DNA from: Callipepla californica brunnescens
Taxonomy: Eukaryota > Chordata > Aves > Galliformes > Odontophoridae
DNA length: 64,000 nucleotides
Direction of reading: 5' to 3'
NCBI GenBank assembly: GCA_023055505.1
Contig: JALIRH010000008.1
Coordinates: forward strand, 434,001 to 498,000
Both the position numbers and the translations under genes were made by a program. Below, in pieces: positions 55,521-64,000 of this stretch (positions are counted from its first letter, which is position 1; every line of letters begins with the position of its first letter). The notes beneath the pieces were generated by a model, which was not told the DNA's origin, ran no database searches, and saw nothing but the letters and a program-made list of their open reading frames with translations.

Positions 55521-55739
55521 AGGAGGAAAACAGCAAGGACGACAGCACATGGCCAGGGATCCCCATGTACATTCAAGGAGGGCCTTGTTCCCTGGGAAGA
55601 TTAACAGTCTTGATGCCAATATGAGTATGATTCCTGCAAAATAACTGTAACAGAGATCTGAGGGCCAGGCAAAGCACTCATGCCTTTAGCATGGAGAGTG
55701 ACAATCAGGTTGAGTTCTGGAACCTGGGATAAATAGTGG

Positions 55740-56075
55740 CTTCCTCTTTCTTCATTCCAGGGGTAGCCGCTGTTAAAGCATTGTTCACCCTGAGTAAACT
55801 GGGGTGCTGGCTTAGCAAATAATCTAATGCAACTTCCAAAGCACTTTCAGGCTTACTGCAAGATGTAGACTTGGTTTGTCATGCTACACTGCAAAACAGA
55901 ACTGTGATTGTTTTCTTGCTGCTCACACACGGACACAGATGTGAAGACTTTCAAGGAATGTGTTGCATGAACTTATCAGTCACTCCATGTCCATTCATCG
56001 GAGTGCTGAGCAGCTACAGGAAGGCATGTAAAAGCTGAAAATAGTGGACACAGGGGTGTGGTCTGAGGGATGGCT
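55740..56075 (+). pseudogene. Env transmembrane fragment, class II type
   Basis: Follows the class II provirus env closely in order: PGVAAVKALFTLSKLGCW, a helical stretch, LQNRT, then the CX6CC motif (CEDFQGMCC, about 55955-55985) and NLS. The anchor and tail are missing. A stop lies within. It is placed 5' to the class I gag and pol region, the reverse of normal gene order. Confidence 0.8.
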
Positions 56076-56087
56076 CAGAGGACTGGG

Positions 56088-56240
56088 TCCTTAGAATGTA
56101 ATGGATATGTGTGTACTATGCCTTTAAAGATGTAGTCACTTCTCTCTTCAGTGTGCAGGTTAGGCAGGAGATATCCCCCTCACACCCTGTACCGTAATAA
56201 ACATCTACACATCAGTTTTAGTGATCCAGAGGTGTTCTGC
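56088..56240 (+). repeat. LTR-like stretch, partial
   Basis: Shares with the solo LTR 19762-20235 (minus strand) the run gaatgtaatgga, tatgcctttaaagatgtagt, cttctctcttcagtgtgcag, and a polyadenylation-like gtaataaa near 56193. It directly follows the env fragment, so it is probably the 3' LTR remainder of that class II element. A TGG-rich stretch near 56256 could be a primer-site relic, which I cannot confirm. Confidence 0.6.
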
Positions 56241-56950
56241 CCAGCTGCAGAGTGGGGACCCCTCTGGTGTGCCCCAAGATTTCTCTGAAGGGCTTCCTCC
56301 TTTCACCTGATCACTGCAGGGACAGAAAAGAACTACCAGCAGACCAGATAAATTAAGTTGAAGGGGAACCTGTAAGTTGTGAGGAGATGTCCTGTGCAAC
56401 ATGTTGCCCCCCCCACCCATGAAAGGTTCCAAAGAGGTAAACAGGAAGGGTTGTGTTGACTTGTATCCTTAGAAAAGGATCCTTGAAAAGGACAGGTTTT
56501 TGGTGATCTGCACCTTGAGTAGTGGGAGTATGACATTTGGGGTAATTACCTTGGTTATATGCTGTAAGTGCCTGGTACCATGTATATTGTAATCTGCACC
56601 ATACTTCCTGTAACTCTTTGTGTGCGTGAGAGTGCTGTACAAGTGAGATGCAGCACAGCTGCAGAGCAGCTGCAGAGTCCTGATCTGTGGTTCTGTGCTC
56701 TCCATGAGGAGAGTAGCTGGACGAAGTGAAAGGTCTTATATGTGTCATTTATGCATTTATAGTGTCAGGGAGTGTGTGGAATGGAAGGAGTAAATGTCTG
56801 AACTGGTTTCCTATTTCATGGTTATAGGAGCTGAGTTAGTTATTGTCACTGTCTGCGTAATTGATAAATGTTTGTGTTGTAAAGTGTTTTTTTGTGGAAT
56901 TCCATTTCTGTTTCAACACTCATCCAATGTTTAAGGTCGACCGATATATA
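56241..56950 (+). other. Mosaic ERV leader-like region
   Basis: No coding domain recognised between the LTR-like stretch and the gag-like region. Confidence 0.4.
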
Positions 56951-57560
56951 AAAGATTATTATGGGACAGAGGATGTCTGAAGAAACACCAAAAAAGACCC
57001 CCTGGGTTGGATTTTGGCACAGTAGAAGAGATGTCACTGGTGAGCCAGGAGTAATACTGACTAAGAAACCGGGAACATAAATGAAGTAGACACCAATTTT
57101 TAGAACTGAGTATTCTAATTGTGTGACTGAGTACTGGGTGTTTGAGGAAGGTAAAGAACTGTACTGTTTGACTTCTGAGTTTTGGACCAACTGTTTTGAT
57201 GGTATGTGGAACTGTAATTGAGGATATGAATAATGGAATTGTGGAAAAATGGCAAAAGGGTGAAGGAAAGCAGTGAGTTTGAGATCTTAGAGCTCATGAT
57301 CTGTGCTGGCCGAGGCAAATGTGTTTGCACCAGAACAAACCTCCAGCACTGCCTCCCCACCACGGCTTTAAGCAGAACTCTTGGATTGAGCTGGGGCTGG
57401 AGACTGCCGCTGTAATAGCATGCTACCTGCAAACAGGGCGAGGAGGGAATGGGACACAGGAAGTGAGAATAGCCTTCATCTGAGAGATTAAATTCAATAA
57501 AAATTGGAGCTAAGGGTCAAACAAGATCAATACATCGAAAATTTTAAGTCTGGCTTTAAC
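56951..57560 (+). pseudogene. Class I gag-like region (weak)
   Basis: An ATG-Gly start near 56962 (MGQRMSEETPKKTPWV) resembles the myristoylated matrix start of gammaretrovirus-like elements, followed by broken reading. There is no capsid homology region or zinc knuckle that I can follow, so most of gag is deleted or decayed. Confidence 0.4.
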
Positions 57561-58110
57561 ACAGTCTGGGTAAACAGTGTTGTACCCCAGAAGTTACAGA
57601 AGTCTTAAATCAGGTATATCCAGGAGTGCAGGCATTACAGATGCCTGGCAGAGACAAAAAAATTCAGCCCCAGTAAAGTTAAGTTAAAAGCCCAGTTAGG
57701 GTAAAGCAGTGCCCTTTGAAGACACAAGACTGAAGAAGAAATAATACGTAATTTTTGGAGTTCAGATTATTAACTGAATGTAAGTCCAAATATGACACCC
57801 CAATCTTGCCAGTGAAAACTGGATGGCAAGAGCTATCATTTGGTATAAGATCTGATGGCAATTAATGAAGTTTGTGGTGACAAATCCATACACATTTATT
57901 AACCATGTTAAGGAATGAGTATGTGGGGTTTACTGTTCTGGATGTGAAGGATGCCTTTTTCTGCCTGGTTTTGCCAAAGAAAGACTAAAGTTTTTTTCCT
58001 TTGAATAGGGAAAACCCCAATATGGGGAGAAAAGGCTCAGTTAACCTGGTCAGTGTTACCCAGGGTTATAAGAACAGCCCAGTGATTTTGAGAACCAGTC
58101 AGCTCTGAGC
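57561..58110 (+). pseudogene. Class I reverse transcriptase (decayed)
   Basis: Broken frames give TPILPVK, DLMAINEV, then LRNEYVGFTVLDVKDAFFCL (about 57912-57972) and VTQGYKNSP (about 58055-58085). This is the gammaretrovirus-like pattern, clearly unlike the ERVL copies. The segment with the YXDD box is not evident. Multiple stops and frameshifts. Confidence 0.75.
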
Positions 58111-58117
58111 TTGAGAC

Positions 58118-58798
58118 TTGGATTCCTCCATCCCAGGGTGGAACTTTACTGCAATATGTGAATGCCACAGTAACAAAAGAGGACTGTGTACAATGGACCG
58201 TGAGTTTGCTGAATTTATTGGTTTAAATGGTTATCAAGTTTACCAGCAGAAAGCTCAACTGATCGATGAAAAGGAAGGAAGGAATTTGCCAAATGACCAG
58301 AACACTGACACAGCTACCTCTGAGCCAGCAGTGTGTGACTGTTCAGAGACTGTCTGTGCCAGTTGGGCAGACCTACAGGAGGAACCATTTGATGGTGCTG
58401 AGGATTCCTGGATTCATCAACAAAAGCAGTTTTGTGAGACAAGAAAACCATAATGCAGGACATGCAGTAACTACTACTGACAAGGTAATCGAAGCAAAAC
58501 CATTACCTGTGGAGGTTTCCACTCAGAAGGCTGAAGTAACTGCCTTCACGAGAACCTCAAATATGTGGACGGATTCTCAGTATGCATTTGGGGTGGTACA
58601 CACTACTGGTATCGTCTGGAAAGAGTAAGGACTGATCACATACAAGGAAGACAAATTCAGCATGGTGTAAATCTATCGAAGGGTGTGGCTGTTATACATT
58701 GTAAAGGACATCAGAAAGGTAACACTGTACAGGAAATTGGAAATAAGATGGTGGATCAGGTGGCAAAACAGGCAGCAGAAGGAAATTGGTGAACTGGC
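58118..58798 (+). pseudogene. Class I RT end and RNase H (decayed)
   Basis: Three overlapping frames. One reads CETRKP..., with GHAVTTTDKVIEAKPLPVEV and STQKAEVTAFTR. Next WTDSQYAFGVVHTTGIVWKE (58560-58622), carrying the RNase H Asp motif, then AVIHCKGHQKGNT and NKMVDQVAKQAAEGNW (58683-58790). The order and wording are those of a gammaretrovirus-type RNase H. Confidence 0.82.
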
Positions 58799-59760
58799 TC
58801 TAATTCCTGACGGGAATATTCAAATCTCTGAACCTGAGTCAGAACCTGTGAAGTATTCTAGGGAGGATAGCAATTTAATTAATGATTTAGAAGGGAAGAG
58901 AGCAAGCTGACAGATGGGTGCATACCCAGATGGACACATTGTTGTGCCCTACAGTATCTTATGAAAATTGGTTGTAAGGGAACGTAATAAAATGTACTGG
59001 AGGGATAGACACTCTTTGTAAGTATTTGAACAAACTAATTGTACAATCCTAGTACCAGGAATAGGGGAAAAGTGGGGCCTATTGGGAAAGGGAACCTTCC
59101 AGGGCAACAATGGCAAATTGATTTTTTGGAATTGACAAGGAAAGGGGGGGTTCTGTTATATGTTAGATCTAACCAATACCTTTGGGTGGCCAGAAGCATT
59201 CCCCCACAGGACCAGTAAAGCCAAGGAAGTAACCAAGGCATTGCTACAGGAAGTAATACCAAGGTTTGAGGTTCCTGCAACAATATCCTCTGACCTATGA
59301 ACTCACTTTATTGCAAAGGTTGTCTAACATGTCAGCAAGCTATTGGGGATAGACTGGCAATTGCATACACTGTAGAGACCAGAGGCAAGAGGTCAAGTAG
59401 AAAAGATTAATCACTTAATTAAATTAAGATTGTAAGGCTGGACCAGGAAGTTGGACTATCCTAGCCACAGTCTATGTCTTTGGTACTTCTGAGGATCAGA
59501 ACAAAACCTAGAGCCAAAGAGGGGTTAGGCCTTTTCAAAATATTGTATGGAAGACCTTACGTAGTACAAACAGGAATCTCTACCCAGACAGGAAATGAAG
59601 TACTAACTAAATATGTGATTAGCCTACAGAAGCAGCTTCGGGAAATAGAAAAACTGATTCTAGAAACTAGAGCTCAAGGCCTTGATGGACCAGTACCTGG
59701 TATTTTACCTGGAGATTATGTGTATATTAGTTTTCTTTCAGATTTGCCCTAGGAGTGGAA
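58799..59760 (+). pseudogene. Class I integrase (decayed)
   Basis: Pieces in order: a linker; MLDLTNTFGWPEAFPHRTSK (about 59160-59220, core); ATISSDL near 59278 (second acidic motif); EARGQVEKIN near 59390 (third, Glu); and the C-terminal part 59474-59752 (GLGLFKILYGRPYVVQTG, PGILPGDYVYI). Frameshifts and stops throughout. The first acidic motif may survive as LDLTNTFG. Confidence 0.78.
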
Positions 59761-60113
59761 GTGGGAAGGACCATTCCAAGTACTTCTAACTATCCACACG
59801 GTGATTAGAACCCATATATGCTGATTTTGCCACAGTAGTAGGAGCTATGGGCCAACAAGAAAAGCCTTACTGTTTGAGACCACGTAAATACAGGCAGGGA
59901 AAACAAGTAGGAATACATAAATTCCTGTACATGCCGAGTTCTCTAAAACCATTACTCAGGCAAAACTTACTAGAACAAATGGATTCAGAGAATTATCAAG
60001 ACTGGTTTATTATGCCTTTTAGTTTTTGTCTGTCTTTGTGTTCCATGTTTAATCACCTGTGTTAGAAGAATGATTGACAAAGCCATCAGGCAAGTGCTTG
60101 TAGTGCAAGGGGA
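59761..60113 (+). other. Env-end scrap and polypurine tract
   Basis: Broken frames after integrase read QMDSENYQDWF, then a hydrophobic stretch (about 60015-60060) and CVRRMIDKAIRQ, which could be a transmembrane-subunit end. The purine tract gcaagggga (about 60105-60113) precedes the 3' LTR. Most of env is gone. Confidence 0.5.
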
Positions 60114-60397
60114 TGTGGAGTCTGTTTAGAGTGTATCAGTAGGCAGACGTGATGACTCTTGGCAGAAAGCTGTGGGAGCACTGAGAAAGTAGAGAAATTA
60201 AGGAACATGGAAACAGCACCTTAACAACAAGGTATGCTGACTTTGTGTGCTGCTTATTATTCAAGTTGTTAATCATGTAGGGGGGGAACTGCAAAGGGGT
60301 GAGTTTTGTGGAGTGAAAAATTCTGAGCAGCACTTGCTGAGCTATATAAGATGTGTTGTCTTCAGTTGTTATTAGAGTCTGTGCCTTAACCACCACA
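60114..60397 (+). repeat. 3' LTR of mosaic ERV
   Basis: 284 bases from TGTGGAGTCTGTTTAG to AACCACCACA, with a TATA box (gctatataag, about 60341-60350). Pairs with 54995-55282. Confidence 0.8.
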
Positions 60398-60475
60398 AGC
60401 CATGGTGTCCCTATTCATTGCAGGGGAGTTGGATGGCCCTCAGAGGTCCCTTCTAAGAATTCTGTGATCCTATGA
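60398..60475 (+). mobile_element. CR1 segment 2 of 2 (3' end)
   Basis: Continues the CR1 of 54117-54994 (ggtgtccctattcattgcag, tggatggccctcagaggtcc) and ends with gtgatcctatgattttt. Confidence 0.85.
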
Positions 60476-61417
60476 TTTTTCAACTACTCTATCCATAGCA
60501 CATGGGAGTGAAGTTGTGTTGTCAAATCCAAAAACCTAGCAAAATAAGAGAGAACAATAGATCAGGTCTGATTTGTTATAACATATTACATGTTTATGTC
60601 CTGTAAACACATGCACACAGGCTGAAGCCTCACAAGTTTAATTTTAGTATGAGTTCACAGACTGTCTAAGCTCACAGATTATATTTTTGCTGTGTTCCTT
60701 TTGACAGTGAGTGACAAGACAGTTTGTAATGTTTTTCTTTTTTTCTTTTTTAATCAGAAAATATTTAAAAGCTAATGGGCTTCCAAAGAAGAGAGGAATG
60801 TGGTTCCAAAATGGTAGTCCTTTTTAATTCATAGATAAGAAGTATCTCAGCAACAGCAACAAAATATGGGGTTTTTCATGATGGTGTTTTAGTGTTTTTG
60901 TTGTTTTGTTGTTATTGTTGTTTTCATTTTGCATTGAGGGGAATAGGGAAAATAAAACTGCTTTTCAAAGCCTTTTCCCCCAGCCTTACAAGCACTTCTC
61001 TTCCTTAGCATAATTCCATTTTCTATTTTTATATGGAAAATAAGAAAAGGAAAAGATTTGTTTCTAAATTAAAAAATTCCATCAAAAAATTACATGTTTT
61101 CAAGATTAATGTCCTTGATCTTTGATTGCTATAAGTACTGATGACGCACTCCAGCACAACAAAATGAGCTGTGGCACGTGCAGAGATGGGCTGAGATTTA
61201 TGCTCATACAGACTCCAGTGGAGGAGGATGGCAGGGAACAGTGCGCTCATTGACTCAGCAGCAGCTTCCTTCCCCCTGCTTCCTTTCAAGGTTGTTCTTG
61301 CTTTAGGCTCTGTGACTGGAAAGCAGAGGAGTGTTGCAGCATAATGTTGCCCTTGAATTCTGGACCATAGACAGGGAGATGTCTTATCAAAGCAGATCTG
61401 TAGTGGTTCTTGTATAT
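60476..61417. other. Gene-free stretch with GTT repeat
   Basis: A GTT-rich microsatellite lies at about 60894-60926. No gene or repeat family recognised. Confidence 0.45.
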
Positions 61418-61502
61418 ATCACAGAATCACAAAACTGTAGGGGTTGGAAGAAACCTCTAGAGATCATCAAGTCCAACCCCCCTGACAAAACAGGCTCCCT
61501 TT
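61418..61502 (-). mobile_element. CR1 3'-end fragment
   Basis: Reads cagaatcacaaaactgtagg and tctagagatcatcaagtcca on the plus strand, the reverse complement of a CR1 3' end. Confidence 0.82.
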
Positions 61503-64000
61503 CGGTTTACAATTGTCATTTATAGCATTTTCAGCATATGTCTGCGTTTAGTGTTCCAGTTTAGATTTACATCTTCACACATTTAAATCTTCTCACCAGT
61601 TCTTGAAACTGGTTCTTGCAATGGTATCCAACTATTTTTGCAGTGCCTTAAGTCCCATGCTGACCATCTTGTCCAAGGATTTGGCAGAGCATAGGAACTG
61701 CAGGAACCTACTAGAAACAGTATGTGGGAGTGAAGGAATGTTAAAACTTCATCTAGTTGGTCACCACTAAGGTCCAGAGGCTAGAGTAACTTTCTCCCAG
61801 AGAAAGGAGTGGAGAAGATAGCAAAATCAGTCAGTTTTGTACAAGTGCCCTCCCAAAAGAAATGTGTCTTGCCGTTGATCTCTTATAGTAGCAAGGTTAG
61901 GCTGAAGTTAAATGATTTTGAAAGGTGCCTACTAATGCTCTACAAGAAAAACAGTAGCTTTGTTGTAGATGTGGCCTATCAAAAGTTGTATTGTTTTTTT
62001 TAAGAATGGAGTGTGTGCAAGGATTACTGCACACATGGGGCGGCAGTTGCCAAGAGATGTGATGTGATCCCACTGCTCACCCACAGAAAAGGTCACCACT
62101 GCATAATCTCTGTATGGTTTAGGCTTGAAGCTTCTTAATATACTGAAAATAGTTGAAATATGGAGCCAGGGTGTCTCCCTGTTGGACTTACATGACAGAC
62201 AGTAGTGGCACAGCCCATGCTGCCATGCATTTGTCTATGTGAAGTCATAGAAGTGTTTTCACTCTTAGACAGCAAGGGTATAGGGGTTCATGGTCCAGAG
62301 CTGCTTCAAAATCAGTGTATGGAGATGATTCAGTTAAATAAAGAATGGTTAATTTGATATTTGCAGGAAGAGTTATAGGGTTTTGTATTTGTAGTAATTA
62401 ATAAAGAACTGACAGGTGGTAACAGTTTTAGGCAGCACTGGCTTATGCGCAAGAGATCTCATCACACCACCTTGGTGGTGGTTTTTTCTTGGAGTTCACA
62501 AAAGTTTGATAAAGGTAACTATGGTAATGCATTTAGACTTGTGCAAGGTTCTTGAGAAATGCAAGGTAACATTCTGAGACATGCACGGTTATTAAATCAG
62601 CATGGCCCATATTCACCAGATTAAGATAGCCCAAAAGATCACAAAAAAATTATTAGGAAATGAGAAACAGTTGTCTGATAAGTCTGCTTAGTTTGTACTT
62701 ATTTGATGGGAATGATCATTCAGCCCAACAGAAGTCAGTCCCTATGTCTGGGAAGGAAACACAAAATTACTGTCACAGAAGAGGACAAAAGAAGTGTTGC
62801 AATGGTAAAAATCCCACAAACAACAGTAATAACCTAGGAGGATATTTGAGCAGTAGTTTTGTTTTTAAATTGGCCACCTCTTCAGCGTGGAAAATTCTTG
62901 AAGAGCTTAGTTTGACTGATAAAAATGTACAGACATTTTTAGAAATACAAGCACTGCACTAAATAAACACATCAGCTAAATACCGCTTTATCCACTGAGT
63001 AGGGAAGTGGGCTGTTTCCATTGTTTCTGTCTCTGTTTATCTGTGTCAAGTCTATCCAGAGTTCAGTTTTTGCAGATAATTGCTATACAGCTTCATTTTA
63101 CACGTAATTGCATCAGAAAAATGATCTGTCATTTAGAGCATTTCTAAGTTCAGAGATTTACCTTGTAGGAGCACAGCTCTGGCTAAGGCAGCACTCAGAA
63201 CAGCGCATCACACATTGGCATGTTTTCTTTGCATCCCAGTGGCACTGATCTCTGAGGTTCCTGGTCACTGATAACCTGTGCAAACCCAGGGAAGGTGACA
63301 CTTTTGCTCAGTTGTCATTGAGAGCTTAGGCATACAAGAAGAGAATAAACCCAGCCTCCTTATTTTGCAGACCCTTACAGACCCTGCAGAGTGACTTCTC
63401 ATTTATTTATTTATTTATTTGAAATCTCAACTTATAAGGTCTGCTAAGCTTGACAATGCATGTGCCAGAATGTCTCATGCCCAACACCCTCAAACACTGA
63501 AATAACAGATATTCAAACCTCTTCTTTCCAAGACTTTCCAAACCTTTGGTACTCTTCCACTGTTAGCAAGTAGTGTTCCGCCTTGTTTCTAAGGGAATTA
63601 GCACTTTGGCCTGGATACCATCTTTCTGGTGCAAGGGAAGATCTTAATACAATTTTAAGTTGCATTCTGTATTTGCATTAACTTGCTTTTTAAGCAGTGT
63701 GATTCTCAGAATTTTATTTGCATGCAGTTCATAAGTCAAACTCAGCTACCTGCAGAGGTTTTCTCTATAAAAATAATATGTTTCAAACAAGCAACCTAGT
63801 TTGGAGAGATGCTTCCCTGTTACTGAAACAGATGACTGTCATTCTCAGAGGACTCACATACCAGTGGTAGTTACCCGTAGTGCAATAGAACTAATGTAAC
63901 CAAATTACCTTTTCCATATGAATTTATAGATGAGCTATTACTTTAGAATAAATCTAGATTAGAGTATTTGAAAAACTGGCCTCGAAAACTGTCCTTTGAA
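61503..64000. other. Right edge, gene-free
   Basis: No gene or repeat family recognised. An ATTT microsatellite lies at about 63401-63420. Open frames (for example 62660-62962) show no recognisable domain. Confidence 0.45.

Larger units (their letters stand above)
54995..60397 (+). mobile_element. Mosaic ERV: class I pol with class II-like env insert
   Basis: Flanked by a related pair of short LTRs (54995-55282 and 60114-60397). From left to right: 5' LTR; a class II-like gag N-terminal scrap; an env transmembrane fragment of the type seen at 30620-32041; an LTR-like stretch (56088-56240); a gag-like region; then class I (gammaretrovirus-like) RT, RNase H and integrase; an env-end scrap; a purine tract; the 3' LTR. 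Env upstream of gag is the wrong order for one virus, so at least two elements are combined. All frames are badly broken, so it is old. Confidence 0.75.

Noticed and set aside
1..64000. tRNA, rRNA and microRNA genes
   Set aside because: No tRNA-like A and B box pair or rRNA sequence was recognised by eye. tRNA-like strings seen are retroviral primer sites.

Overview
This window looks like a gene-free stretch of bird genome made almost entirely of retroelements. Seventeen or so pieces of CR1, the LINE family that dominates bird genomes, lie on both strands. Many keep the CR1 reverse-transcriptase reading and the short 8-base tail repeats (ATTCTRTG type). The rest is dominated by endogenous retroviruses (ERVs). 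I recognise no host protein-coding exon, tRNA, rRNA or known small RNA. By my own boundary calls, LTR elements cover about 28 kb (near 44%) and CR1 about 13 kb (near 20%). That LTR share is far above a typical bird autosome and suggests a W chromosome or other heterochromatin; this is inference.

Layout. 370-8275: an old CR1 (+) split by a full-length class III ERV, 'ERVL-A' (606-6566, minus), and by a second CR1 (6668-7937). 8276-19504: quiet sequence with CR1 pieces. 19505-22235: a long minus-strand CR1 split by a solo LTR (19762-20235). 22380-25776: a second class III ERV, 'ERVL-B' (plus), with perfect 5-base target-site duplications (TSDs), a nearly open pol and no gag. 27321-27654: a solo ERVL-A LTR. 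29873-34379: a young class II (ERVK-type, Lys-tRNA primer) provirus on the minus strand with open gag, env broken by one stop, and pol deleted. Its 3' LTR carries a solo 'LTR-D'. 34386-42768: CR1 pieces and solo LTRs. 42979-49704: a minus-strand ERVL composite in which ERVL-A and ERVL-B sequence are joined head to tail, invaded by a solo 'LTR-C'; a second LTR-C and a solo LTR-A follow to 50753. 51300-52656: a decayed hAT (Charlie-like) DNA transposon. 53285-60475: two CR1s, the second holding a mosaic class I ERV (54995-60397) that contains a class II-like env piece upstream of its gag. 60476-64000: quiet sequence.

Nothing here forms an operon or pathway. The story is order of insertion. CR1 pieces form the oldest layer, ERVs landed in them, solo LTRs landed in the ERVs, and target-site duplications let several steps be ordered. 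The youngest provirus by LTR identity is the class II one (2 differences in about 403 bases by eye), yet it was itself hit afterwards by an ERVL-type LTR. All boundaries were read by eye without alignment software. Family letters (A, B, C, D, G, H) are local labels, not database names.
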